From positions 311,501 to 375,500 of the forward strand of contig NZ_JAQGPL010000001.1 of the NCBI RefSeq assembly GCF_028826105.1: a DNA stretch of 64,000 nucleotides, written 5' to 3'. This stretch comes from Paenibacillus humicola (GTDB taxonomy: Bacteria; Bacillota; Bacilli; Paenibacillales; Paenibacillaceae). The notes beneath the pieces were generated by a model. The model was not told the origin of the DNA. It did not search any database and worked only from the letters and a program-made list of their open reading frames with translations. The first letter of the stretch is position 1, and each line of letters starts with the position of its first letter. The position numbers and the translations under genes were made by a program. Shown here piece by piece: positions 1-8,171 of this stretch.

Positions 1-2
1 TC

Positions 3-941
3 GGTCCGGGCCTGTTCGGTTATCTGGACGATCGCGGAGAGTTCTCGATGGAGGAATTTTGCGCGAAAGCGGCGGAGCCGAACATCAAAGCGTTTGAGCT
101 GAAATTCGCGCAGGGCGCAAAAATCCGCGGCGGCCATCTCGAAGGCGCGAAGGTGAACGCCAAAATCGCGGCCATCCGCAAGGTGCCGGTCGGCCGCACC
201 GTCAATTCCCCGAACCGCTTCCCGTTTCTGCACAGCGCCGAGGAGACGTTCCGATTCGTAAAAAAGCTGCAGGACGCCGGCGGCAAGCCCGTCGGCATCA
301 AAATCGTCGTCGGCGATCCCTATAAGCTGGAATCGTTTCTGCAGACGATGATCGAGCTCGACATTTTTCCCGACTTCATTACCGTCGACGGCAGCGAAGG
401 CGGCTCGGGCGCGACGTTCAAGGCGATGGCCGACGCGATGGGCCTGCCGTTGTACCCGGCGCTCATCGCGCTTGACGATACGGCCCGGCGGCTCGGAGTG
501 CGCGATCGATTCCGCATTTTCGCTTCCGGCAAGCTCATTACGCCCGACAAGGTGGCGATCGCGCTCGCGTTCGGCGCCGATGCGGTCAATTCCGCGCGCG
601 GCTTCATGATGGCGAGCGGCTGCATCATGGCGATGCAGTGCCATACCGGCAAATGCCCGGCCGGCGTGACGACGACCGATCCGAAATATATGGCGGCTCT
701 GGCGCCCGAGGAGAAGAAGTGGCGCGTCATGAATTACGTGCTCCAAATGCGCGAGGGGCTGTATGCACTGGCTGCCGCCTGCAATCTCGACAGCCCGAAG
801 CAGTTTGCGCGGGAGCATATCGTCTTCAAGAACGAACTCGGACGGACGGTCCGCATGAGCGAGCTGTTCCCGTACCCGGAGCCCGAATCCGGACGCGGGC
901 TGGCTGCGAAACCGCCGGGGCGCCTGAACGACGCGGGTTGA
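3..941 (+). CDS. FMN-binding glutamate synthase family protein (5' end outside window)
   Basis: This is the C-terminal part of a glutamate-synthase large-subunit-type FMN/Fe-S domain. The frame is open from base 3, so the gene starts left of the window; ATG 48 is internal. Family hallmarks visible are GGHLEGAKV, the TVDGSEGGSGAT segment of the FMN barrel, the ADAVNSARGFMMASGCI stretch, and the Cys run CHTGKCPAG that fits the Fe-S cluster loop. Stand-alone proteins of this family lack the amidotransferase domain of GltB, and their substrate is often unknown. A strong hairpin terminator follows about 75 bases downstream, so it is probably the last gene of its transcript and unconnected with the sugar operon that follows. 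Confidence 0.85.
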   Translation, partial: GPGLFGYLDDRGEFSMEEFCAKAAEPNIKAFELKFAQGAKIRGGHLEGAKVNAKIAAIRKVPVGRTVNSPNRFPFLHSAEETFRFVKKLQDAGGKPVGIKIVVGDPYKLESFLQTMIELDIFPDFITVDGSEGGSGATFKAMADAMGLPLYPALIALDDTARRLGVRDRFRIFASGKLITPDKVAIALAFGADAVNSARGFMMASGCIMAMQCHTGKCPAGVTTTDPKYMAALAPEEKKWRVMNYVLQMREGLYALAAACNLDSPKQFAREHIVFKNELGRTVRMSELFPYPEPESGRGLAAKPPGRLNDAG

Positions 942-1015
942 GAGCAAAGGTGCTTTGGAAGGTCCTTACGGCAGAAAATTGCGGCCCATGTTAAAAACGA
1001 AAAATTGAGCGGAAG

Positions 1016-1045
1016 GCCGGCTGGAACGTTTCCAGCCGGCTTTTA
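1016..1045 (+). terminator. Rho-independent terminator after the glutamate-synthase-type gene
   Basis: An 11-bp perfect stem (1016-1026 with 1030-1040, arm GCCGGCTGGAA, loop CGT) is followed by TTTTACTT. It separates the upstream gene from the glycan operon. Confidence 0.85.
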
Positions 1046-1158
1046 CTTGTCTCAAAAGGGTTAACTATTCACCTTGACTTTGGCTATCAATCGAAGGAAA
1101 AAGCTTGTTCCGCACCCAAAAGAGGGCGTGAGCCGGTTCTTCTTGTGGCGCGAATTTT

Positions 1159-1172
1159 TCGAAACGTTTCGA
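1159..1172. promoter_or_regulatory. Upstream copy of 14-bp palindromic operator
   Basis: The sequence TCGAAACGTTTCGA is a perfect palindrome with a central CG, the form typical of LacI-family operators. An identical copy lies at 1298-1311; the centres are 139 bases apart, on either side of the promoter, a layout compatible with repression looping (inference). Confidence 0.6.
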
Positions 1173-1256
1173 GAGATATGCCGCGAGAAACGAAGCATAA
1201 ACGGATAAATGGTAAAAGAAGCGCTATTTTTGCATGAGAACGGCAAAAACAGGAAC

Positions 1257-1286
1257 TTGAAAGCGTTATCGTTCATAACGTATAGT
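1257..1286 (+). promoter_or_regulatory. Promoter of glycan operon with cre-like site
   Basis: The -35 is TTGAAA (1257-1262), the spacer 18, and the -10 TATAGT (1281-1286). The cre-like sequence TGAAAGCGTTATCG (1258-1271) overlaps the -35 and differs from the consensus TGWAANCGNTNWCA essentially at the last base. CcpA binding here would block the promoter when preferred sugars are present. Confidence 0.6.
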
Positions 1287-1297
1287 AGGTTCAAGAT

Positions 1298-1311
1298 TCG
1301 AAACGTTTCGA
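1298..1311. promoter_or_regulatory. Downstream copy of 14-bp palindromic operator
   Basis: This is the second exact TCGAAACGTTTCGA, a few bases downstream of the predicted transcription start, a classical repressor position. The regulator is not adjacent. The LacI-family gene at 61545 is in the window but no copy was seen at its own promoter, so the pairing is unproven. Confidence 0.6.
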
Positions 1312-1466
1312 TGAAATGGCCGAAACCGGCGATTTGGAATGCGATATCGCCTCGTTCTGTCGAATTCGGATGAAACGAGCGCGGCCGTGTCCCGGTCAGA
1401 GGTTAGGACACTCGGAACGGTATTTTCGGGTCGACAGAGTCAACCATCCAACGCAGGGGGAGATGA

Positions 1467-2936
1467 ATGATGAAAAAGTCGTTTGTACTGGTCTTGTCCG
1501 TCGTGCTGCTTGGTCTGCTGCTTGCAGGCTGCGGCGGCTCAAGCGGCAATGGAACAAATGAAAGCGGAAACAATGTTTCGACCGGAAATCAAACCGGGGG
1601 AGCGTCCGGCAATGCCGGGTCGAGCGGCGGCAGCGCAAACGGCGGAGGCGGTGCGGAAACGAATCCGCCCGCGGATGGCGGAGGCGCGAACGCTTCTTCC
1701 GGCGGCGTCGTGACGCTGAAGTACGGAACATGGAACGATCCGGCGGTCGAGCAGAAGAAGATCGCCGCTTTCGAGAAAACGCATCCGAACATCAAAATTG
1801 AGATCGACAAAGCGGTGACGTGGCCGTGGGACGAGAAGCTCGGCGCTGCGGCGGCCGCAGGCAAGCTGCCCGATGTCTTCTTCGTATTCAACGCGCCGGC
1901 GGATGTGGCAAACGGCTGGCTGGCCGATTTGACGCCGATGCTGAGCGCCGATCCGGACTACAACGAGAAAAATATTTTCGGCAACCTGAGCGCGACCGGC
2001 CAGTATAACGGCAAACAGTACGTACTGCCGCAGCAGCTGTTTACCCAGGGCGTGCTGATCAACGTCGACCTGTTTAACAAGGAAAACATTCCGCTGCCGA
2101 AGCCGAACTGGACGATCGACGACTTTGAGAACATCGCCAAGAAGCTGACCAAGCCGAGCGAGCATCAGTTCGGCGTCGAAAATTTGGCGGGCGCCCGGGA
2201 ATTTTTTGTGCCGCAGTTCGATCCGAGCCTCGGCTGGCTTACATACGACGGCAAACAGTTCAATTTCGACAAGCCGGCGTTCTCCGACACGATTCACTGG
2301 ATCAACAACGTCATTTACAACGACAAATCGTCCGTCGATTATTACGACCGCAAGCTGCAGGACCAATGGTACGGCAAGGACAAAAGCGGCTTCGTCATGG
2401 GCAAAATCGGCATGAAAATCGACGCGAACTGGTCGTTCGCCGAGCTCGCCAAAAACAATAAATTCAAGTGGGATTTCCTCCCGATCCCGGGCAAGGTCGG
2501 CCAGCGCATTCCGATGGTCACCGACTACATCGGCATGGCCAAGAACACGCAGCATCCGAAGGAAGCGTTCGAGTTCATCAAATGGCTGACGTATTCCAAG
2601 GAAGGCTGGATGCAGCGCATCAACGACATCGAGAAGCCGATCGCGACGATGCCGCTGATCAACGACCGCGACGTGTGGGACGCCTATCTGAAAACAACGT
2701 TCACCGCGCCGGGTCTGAAAGACGTCATTGCGGGCATTCCGAACGGCTTCGTCGACGGCTACAAATGGCTGCCGGGCGATGCGGAGATTATCTCCAAGCT
2801 GCTCGACCCATACGATACGAAGAAAGAGCTGCTGACGCTCAAGGTGAAGCCGGAGGACATTTCCAAGGACCTCCAGAAGAAGGCCATGGATATTTTCAAC
2901 AAGGACAAGGCGCAAATCGAAGCAGCCGCCAAATAA
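1467..2936 (+). CDS. Extracellular sugar-binding lipoprotein (ABC transporter family 1)
   Basis: This is the solute-binding component of a carbohydrate ABC importer, anchored on the outer face of the membrane. The signal peptide ends in the lipobox LLAGC with Cys22 as lipidation site. A Gly/Ser/Asn-rich linker (about residues 23-80) leads to the binding domain (VVTLKYGTWNDPAVEQKKIAAFEKTHPNIKIEI...). Length, 489 residues, is normal for the family. ATG 1467 (or ATG 1470) follows the ribosome site GGGGGAG. It is the first gene after the regulated promoter. The next gene encodes a second, larger binding protein, so two binding proteins precede two permease pairs. The sugar cannot be read from the sequence; the downstream hydrolases suggest a beta-linked oligosaccharide. 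Confidence 0.9.
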   Translation: MMKKSFVLVLSVVLLGLLLAGCGGSSGNGTNESGNNVSTGNQTGGASGNAGSSGGSANGGGGAETNPPADGGGANASSGGVVTLKYGTWNDPAVEQKKIAAFEKTHPNIKIEIDKAVTWPWDEKLGAAAAAGKLPDVFFVFNAPADVANGWLADLTPMLSADPDYNEKNIFGNLSATGQYNGKQYVLPQQLFTQGVLINVDLFNKENIPLPKPNWTIDDFENIAKKLTKPSEHQFGVENLAGAREFFVPQFDPSLGWLTYDGKQFNFDKPAFSDTIHWINNVIYNDKSSVDYYDRKLQDQWYGKDKSGFVMGKIGMKIDANWSFAELAKNNKFKWDFLPIPGKVGQRIPMVTDYIGMAKNTQHPKEAFEFIKWLTYSKEGWMQRINDIEKPIATMPLINDRDVWDAYLKTTFTAPGLKDVIAGIPNGFVDGYKWLPGDAEIISKLLDPYDTKKELLTLKVKPEDISKDLQKKAMDIFNKDKAQIEAAAK

Positions 2937-3015
2937 TATCGCAGCTTCCCTCCTCCCGCCCGGGGGAGGGGAACCGCGTCTTCGGGTGCGGGGATGCGGA
3001 ACCGGGAGTGAGAAC

Positions 3016-6000
3016 ATGAAGAGAAGGATCTGGGCTGCCGCCGCTGCCGCCGTTATGCTTGCCGGCGTCGTCCATACGTCCGGCGTCCGCCCGGAGCGCG
3101 CAGAAGCGGCTCCTGCCGCCGCGGCCAGCCCGGGCGGCGGCCAGTCGGCCAAGTCCGACAGCGACGTGCTGGACGCCTTGTTCGGAGGCGGCCCGTCCGG
3201 CAAGGACGACGCCAAAGCGCAGCAGCCGCAGGGAGGCGAAAGCGGCGGCAAGCAGGAGCCCGCAGCCGCCGCCCCGCAGGCGGCCGAGGACGATTATTTC
3301 GACGCGCTCAGCCGCTGGGCGAAGGACGGGATCCGGGCGGCGAGCGGCGTAGAGCGGCAGGTGAAGCCCGCGGCATTCCGCGTTCGCGGCGCCGCGGCGC
3401 CGCTGCTGCCGGCGCAGGACAGCAAAGGTTACGGCGGGCCGGTATTCCGCTGGGATAAGAATACGCCGGAGGTCGACTTTACCGTGGACGTGCCGGCCGG
3501 CGGCCTGTACAACGTCCGAATCGATTACTATCCGCTGTCGGATACGATCATGTCCATTGAGCGGGGCATTAAAGTGAACGGGGATTACCCGTATTTTCAG
3601 GCGCGCCAGTTCGAGCTCTACAAGTATTGGCGGGACGCGGTTTACCCGTTCGCGAAGGACGGCCTTGGCGGCGACGAGCTGCCGCAGCAGAAGCCGATTC
3701 CCGGCTGGCGCTCGGAAACCGTGGAGGATCCGGCGTCGGCGGACGACCGGCCGCTGCTCTTTTATTTGAAGCAGGGGAGCAACACGATTGCGCTCCCGTA
3801 CATCAGCGAGCCGGTTCTGCTCGGCGGCATCACGGTGACAAGCCCCGAAGACGTGCCATCCTATAAGGAATACGCCCTGAACGGCGGCGGAATGCATATG
3901 GCTCCGGCGGCGCTTCAAACGGTGGAGGCGGAGCGGACGCTGAACAAGAATGAGCCGTTTGTCCGCGCGCTGGCCGACGGCAGCCCGTCGTCCGTGCCGT
4001 TCGACAGCGGCAGCCTGAGGCTGAACGCGCTCGGCGGCGATTCCTGGCAGACCAGCGGGCAAAGCGTCACGTGGCGGTTCGAGGCACCGGCGGACGGCGA
4101 TTACCAGCTTGCGTTCAAGTACAAGCACAACACGAATACAAGCGATTCGGGAACCGATCTGCCGGTTTACCGGACGCTGCGCATAGACGGGGCGATCCCC
4201 TTCGAGGAGATGCGCCGGGTCGCTTTTCCGTTCGCGAACGACTGGACGAACCAAGTGGTTGCGAACGCCGGCGGCGTGCCGTACCGGTTTCATTTGACGA
4301 AGGGCGAGCATACGCTGACGCTGACCGCGAACGACGCTCCGTACCGCGAGACGATAACGGCGATCCGCAAAGTAATGGACGGCATCAACGATTTGGCCAT
4401 CGAGGTGAAAATGGCGACGGGCAATACGCAGGACGCGAACAGGGACTGGGATTTGACCGACCAGATTCCGGACGCGGCGGACCGGCTGAACGGGTTCGCG
4501 GACGAGCTGAGCCGCCGTTTTGACGCGCTTGTGAAGCTTGTCGGCCGCAATCCGGACTCCGCCAATGCGTTGGCGGTGTCCGCCGACCGGCTGCGCAATC
4601 TGGCCAAGGAACCGAATTCGCTGCCGTACCGGTACAGCCAGCTGTCCGAAGGCTCGGGCTCGATCATGCAGCTCCTCGGGGAAGCGCTCGGCAAGCTGCC
4701 GAACCAGCCGCTCACGATCGACCGCTTCTATGTCTATTCGGGCAGAAAGCTGCCGTCCGCGCGGGCAAGCCTGCTGCGGAGGCTGGAGGCGAATGCGGCC
4801 GCCTTTTTTCATTCGTTTACGAAGGACTATTCGAAGCTTGGGGGCAGCGGTTCGGATACGCTGCAAATCTGGGTCAACCGGCCCCGGCAGTATGTGACGG
4901 CGATGCAGCAGCTGGCGAATGAAAGCTTTACGAAGGAAACGGGCGTCAAGGTCTCGTTCTCGCTTATGCCGGACGAGACCAAGCTCATTCTCGCGAACGC
5001 CGCCGGCAATTCGCCGGACATCGCGCTGTCGATCAACAATACGACGCCGTTCAACCTTGCGGTGCGAGGGACGCTGGACGATCTGACCCAGTTTCCCGAT
5101 TACGGGGAAGTCGTGAAGCGGTTTTCTCCCGGAGCGCTGCTGCCGTTTCAGTTCGACGGCGGCACGTACGCGCTGCCGGAAACGCAAAACTTCTGGGTGC
5201 TTTTTTACCGGAAGGATATTTTAAGCAAGCTGCATATTCCGGTTCCGGACACGATGGACGAGGTGCGCGCCATTCTGCCTGATCTGCAGCGGTACGGGCT
5301 TAATTTCTACGATCCGCTGTCGCAGACGGGGGGCTATAAGGCGTTCTGGCTGACGGTACCGTTCCTGTATCAAAACGGCGGGGAGCTGTTTCGCAGCGAC
5401 GGAACGGCCGAGGCCGCCATCGACACCGATAACGCCCTGGCCGGGATAAAGCAAATGTCGGACCTGTTCACGGTGTACAATTTGCCGCTGAACGTGCCGA
5501 GTTTCTACAACCATTTCCGCGACGGCAGTCTGCCGATCGGAATCGCCGATTTCAGCGCCTACGTCCAGCTGACGTCGGCCGCGCCGGAAATTAACGGCCT
5601 GTGGGGCATCGCGCCGCTGCCCGGCGTGAAGGACGCGAGCGGGACGGTGGAGCGCTGGGCGCCGGGCACCGGCCAGTCGACGGTCATTTTCAAAAGCAGC
5701 AAACATCAGGAGGAAGCCTGGCAGTTTCTAAAATGGTGGACATCGGCGGAAACGCAAAGCCGGTTCGGCAGCCGGATGCAGACGATTTTCGGGCCGACGT
5801 ACAGGTGGAACACGGCCAATCTGGAAGCGTTCGGCCAGCTGCCGTGGCCGGCCGAGGACATCGCCGTCATCGAGAAGCAGTGGACGTGGCTGAAGGACAT
5901 CCCGCACGTTCCCGGCGATTACATGCTGGAACGGGGAATCAGCGACGCCTGGAACAAAATCGTGTTCGACGGCGTCAATCCGCGGCGGGCCGTGGAGGAT

Positions 6001-6147
6001 GCGACCATTACCGCCGACCGCGAAATCGACAAGAAGCTCGAGGAGTTCGGGTACCGGAAGGACGGCAGACTTGTCAAACCGCTGCGCGTGCCGCAGCTGC
6101 CGGAAATGCCGCAGACAGAGGTGAAGAAGGATGAAACAGGCGGCTGA
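3016..6147 (+). CDS. Giant composite binding protein: CBM-like domains plus ABC solute-binding domain
   Basis: This 1043-residue secreted protein has a Sec signal peptide without a lipobox Cys, a charged Ala/Gln/Gly-rich linker (about 30-100), two beta-rich regions resembling carbohydrate-binding modules (about 110-285 and 300-455, for example [20 protein letters not shown]), a helical connector (about 460-610), and a family-1 solute-binding domain to the end (from about 615; [20 protein letters not shown], typical [22 protein letters not shown]). Normal binding proteins are 420-550 residues, so this fuses glycan-surface binding to transporter delivery. ATG 3016 is chosen because GGGAGTG precedes it. 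The end overlaps the next permease gene by 17 bases, implying coupled translation. It may remain membrane-tethered by an uncleaved N-terminal helix. Confidence 0.8.
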   Translation: MKRRIWAAAAAAVMLAGVVHTSGVRPERAEAAPAAAASPGGGQSAKSDSDVLDALFGGGPSGKDDAKAQQPQGGESGGKQEPAAAAPQAAEDDYFDALSRWAKDGIRAASGVERQVKPAAFRVRGAAAPLLPAQDSKGYGGPVFRWDKNTPEVDFTVDVPAGGLYNVRIDYYPLSDTIMSIERGIKVNGDYPYFQARQFELYKYWRDAVYPFAKDGLGGDELPQQKPIPGWRSETVEDPASADDRPLLFYLKQGSNTIALPYISEPVLLGGITVTSPEDVPSYKEYALNGGGMHMAPAALQTVEAERTLNKNEPFVRALADGSPSSVPFDSGSLRLNALGGDSWQTSGQSVTWRFEAPADGDYQLAFKYKHNTNTSDSGTDLPVYRTLRIDGAIPFEEMRRVAFPFANDWTNQVVANAGGVPYRFHLTKGEHTLTLTANDAPYRETITAIRKVMDGINDLAIEVKMATGNTQDANRDWDLTDQIPDAADRLNGFADELSRRFDALVKLVGRNPDSANALAVSADRLRNLAKEPNSLPYRYSQLSEGSGSIMQLLGEALGKLPNQPLTIDRFYVYSGRKLPSARASLLRRLEANAAAFFHSFTKDYSKLGGSGSDTLQIWVNRPRQYVTAMQQLANESFTKETGVKVSFSLMPDETKLILANAAGNSPDIALSINNTTPFNLAVRGTLDDLTQFPDYGEVVKRFSPGALLPFQFDGGTYALPETQNFWVLFYRKDILSKLHIPVPDTMDEVRAILPDLQRYGLNFYDPLSQTGGYKAFWLTVPFLYQNGGELFRSDGTAEAAIDTDNALAGIKQMSDLFTVYNLPLNVPSFYNHFRDGSLPIGIADFSAYVQLTSAAPEINGLWGIAPLPGVKDASGTVERWAPGTGQSTVIFKSSKHQEEAWQFLKWWTSAETQSRFGSRMQTIFGPTYRWNTANLEAFGQLPWPAEDIAVIEKQWTWLKDIPHVPGDYMLERGISDAWNKIVFDGVNPRRAVEDATITADREIDKKLEEFGYRKDGRLVKPLRVPQLPEMPQTEVKKDETGG

Positions 6148-7111
6148 GCTGCTTCAGGGCGACAAGCTTCACGGGCCGCGGAGCGAACCGCTGAAGCTGA
6201 GATGGTACCGGAAACGAACCTTCAGAAACGAACTATCGGCCTATTTGTTTTTGAGCCCCTATCTGCTTTTGTTCACGCTGTTCATTGTCATCCCGGTCCT
6301 GGCAGCCGTCGGGCTCTCGTTTACGTACTTCAACACGGTGCAGGCGCCGAAATTTATCGGGCTGCAAAATTACGTCAATTTGCTGACGCAGGACAGCGAA
6401 TTCATGATGTACGTGCTGCCCAACACGATTAAATTTGCGCTGGTGGTCGGTCCGGGTGGCTACCTCCTCTCGTTCCTGCTCGCCTGGCTGCTTGCGCAGA
6501 TCCCTCGCCGCTCGCGCACGCTGCTGACGCTGGCGATTTATTCGCCGTCGCTGACGGCGTCGGTCGCGATGGCGGTCGTTTGGCTGATCGTGTTCAGCGG
6601 GGACTCGACCGGTTATTTAAACGCTTTTCTGATCAAATGGGGCTTCATTAACGAGCCGATTCAATGGACGCAATCGCCGCATTATTTAATGCCGATCATG
6701 ATCACGGTCACGCTGTGGAACAGCATGGGCGTCGGCTTCCTGGCGATGCTGGCCGGCATTCTCAACATCAACCCGGAAATGTACGAGGCCGGTTATATCG
6801 ACGGCATCCGCAGCCGGCTGCAGGAAGTGTGGTACATTACCATTCCGTCCATGAAGCCGCAGATGCTGTTCGGGGCGGTTATGGCGGTGGTCGGCACGTT
6901 CCAGGCCGGCGACATCGGGGTGCAGCTGTCCGGTGCGAACCCGACGCCCCAGTATGCGGGGCAGCTGATCAGCAACCATATCGCGGATTACGGCTTCATC
7001 CGGTATGACATGGGCTACGCGTCGGCTGTATCGGTGGTGCTGCTGCTCATTATTTACGGCTTTTCCAAGCTGGCGTGGCGGCTGTTCGGGGAAAAAGACG
7101 GAGAAAGGTGA
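6131..7111 (+). CDS. Sugar ABC transporter permease (MalF/UgpA type), first pair
   Basis: This inner-membrane permease subunit has six predicted membrane segments. A cytoplasmic N-terminal stretch precedes the first segment ([29 protein letters not shown]). The EAA loop that docks the ATPase is visible as [18 protein letters not shown] followed by ITIPSMKP. Length (326) is usual. It starts inside the preceding binding-protein gene and its stop TGA (7109-7111) overlaps the ATG of the partner permease, so translation of the pair is coupled. No ATPase gene is in the operon; a shared MsmX-type ATPase encoded elsewhere is expected for this family. Confidence 0.9.
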   Translation: MKQAAELLQGDKLHGPRSEPLKLRWYRKRTFRNELSAYLFLSPYLLLFTLFIVIPVLAAVGLSFTYFNTVQAPKFIGLQNYVNLLTQDSEFMMYVLPNTIKFALVVGPGGYLLSFLLAWLLAQIPRRSRTLLTLAIYSPSLTASVAMAVVWLIVFSGDSTGYLNAFLIKWGFINEPIQWTQSPHYLMPIMITVTLWNSMGVGFLAMLAGILNINPEMYEAGYIDGIRSRLQEVWYITIPSMKPQMLFGAVMAVVGTFQAGDIGVQLSGANPTPQYAGQLISNHIADYGFIRYDMGYASAVSVVLLLIIYGFSKLAWRLFGEKDGER

Positions 7112-7992
7112 TGGCGATGGCTTCCTTCCACGGCAACAAAATCAACCCGAGCCGCTTCGGCCTCGGCCAGCTGAAGTATTTCGCGCTGCTCGTGCCGATC
7201 GCGGCGTTCATGGTTCTGCCGATCGTGTTTATTTTTTCGCAGTCGCTGAAGCCGCTGGACGAGCTGTTTCTGTACCCGCCGACGTTTCTCGTACATAAGC
7301 CGACCTTCGAAAATATCGACCGGCTGCTCAGCCTGTCGGATTTGACGGCGATTCCGGCGACGAAATATTTGTTCAACAGCCTGATCATCACGGCGCTTGT
7401 CGTTTCGCTGTCCTTGATCATCAGCGCCATGACGGGCTACGCGTTATCGAAGAAGCAGTTCCGGCTGCGCAAGTCGCTGTTTGAAATCAATACGATCGCG
7501 CTCATGTTCGTGCCGACGGCCGTCACGATTCCCCAGTATCTGGTGGTGGAACGGCTCGGGCTGACCGACAACTACCTCGGCCATATGCTGCCGCTGCTCG
7601 CCTTGCCCGTCGGCGTTTTCCTCATTAAACAGTTCGTCGACCAGATTCCCGGCGAGCTGATCGAGGCCGCCCAGATGGACGGCGCGAAGGATCTGACCGT
7701 CTTCTCGCGCATCGTCGTGCCGATCATTAAGCCGGCGATGTCCACGGTAGCCATTCTGGCGTTCCAGCTGGCCTGGAACAATACGGAAACGTCGACGCTT
7801 TATATGAGCAAGGAGACGCTGAAGACGTTCGCCTTCTACCTGACGACGCTTTCGACCGGCATCGAGAACAACGTCGCCGGGCAGGGGCTGGCGGCTGCGG
7901 CGGCGCTGCTGATGTTCGTGCCGAACCTGATTATTTTCATCGTCATGCAGAGCCGGGTCATGGATACGATGGCGCACTCCGGCATCAAGTAG
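7111..7992 (+). CDS. Carbohydrate ABC transporter permease (MalG type), first pair
   Basis: This is the second permease of the pair, 293 residues, with six predicted membrane helices and the EAA loop LIEAAQMDGAKDLTVFSRI followed by VVPIIKP. An upstream in-frame ATG at 7075 exists, but ATG 7111 sits 6-8 bases after GGAGAAAGG and overlaps the stop of the previous gene (TGATG), so it is the better start. The gene is followed directly by the hairpin array 7998-8162, the only sizeable intergenic gap inside the operon. Confidence 0.9.
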   Translation: MAMASFHGNKINPSRFGLGQLKYFALLVPIAAFMVLPIVFIFSQSLKPLDELFLYPPTFLVHKPTFENIDRLLSLSDLTAIPATKYLFNSLIITALVVSLSLIISAMTGYALSKKQFRLRKSLFEINTIALMFVPTAVTIPQYLVVERLGLTDNYLGHMLPLLALPVGVFLIKQFVDQIPGELIEAAQMDGAKDLTVFSRIVVPIIKPAMSTVAILAFQLAWNNTETSTLYMSKETLKTFAFYLTTLSTGIENNVAGQGLAAAAALLMFVPNLIIFIVMQSRVMDTMAHSGIK

Positions 7993-7997
7993 CGCCT

Positions 7998-8162
7998 CTT
8001 ACGAAGCCGGTGTTTTCTCCGAAAACACCCAGAGTTTATGCTTACGAAGTCGGTGTTTCCGTCGGAAACACCTGAGCCTATGCTTACGAAGCCGGTGTTT
8101 CCGTCGGAAACACCTGAGCCTATGCTTACGAAGTCGGTGTTTCCTTCGGAAACACCTGGGGA
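7998..8162 (+). repeat. Hairpin repeat array 1 (four copies, 42-nt period)
   Basis: The motif CTTACGAAG starts at 7998, 8041, 8083 and 8125 (steps 43, 42, 42). Each unit is CTTACGAAG, a short spacer, a hairpin, then CTGAGCCTATG. Units 2 and 3 carry stem GGTGTTTCC with GGAAACACC; unit 1 carries GGTGTTTTC with GAAAACACC, a paired change that keeps the stem. Unit 4 has the same stem with loop TTC. The tail of the last unit reads CTGGGGAGTG and supplies the Shine-Dalgarno of the next gene (TTG 8172). Related arrays lie at 20293 and about 28643. Confidence 0.9.
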
Positions 8163-8171
8163 GTGATCACC

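Larger units (their letters stand above)
942..1466. other. 525-base regulatory intergenic region
   Basis: No credible gene is present. The region holds the terminator at 1016-1045, a sigma-A-like promoter (TTGAAA 1257-1262, 18-base spacer, TATAGT 1281-1286), a cre-like site over the -35, and two identical 14-bp palindromes. The leader from about 1293 to the start at 1467 is roughly 170 bases; no known riboswitch was recognised in it. Confidence 0.6.

Noticed and set aside
1539..5187. Long minus-strand frames opposite the two binding-protein genes
   Set aside because: Same shadow effect; no ribosome sites and compositions typical of antisense to high-GC coding sequence.
8005..8070. Repeats as ordinary rho-independent terminators
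   Set aside because: The hairpins lack following T tracts, are tandem, and lie inside an operon directly before a ribosome site.
7998..8162. Possible CRISPR array
   Set aside because: The units are nearly identical over the full 42 bases, so there are no unique spacers, and no cas genes are present.
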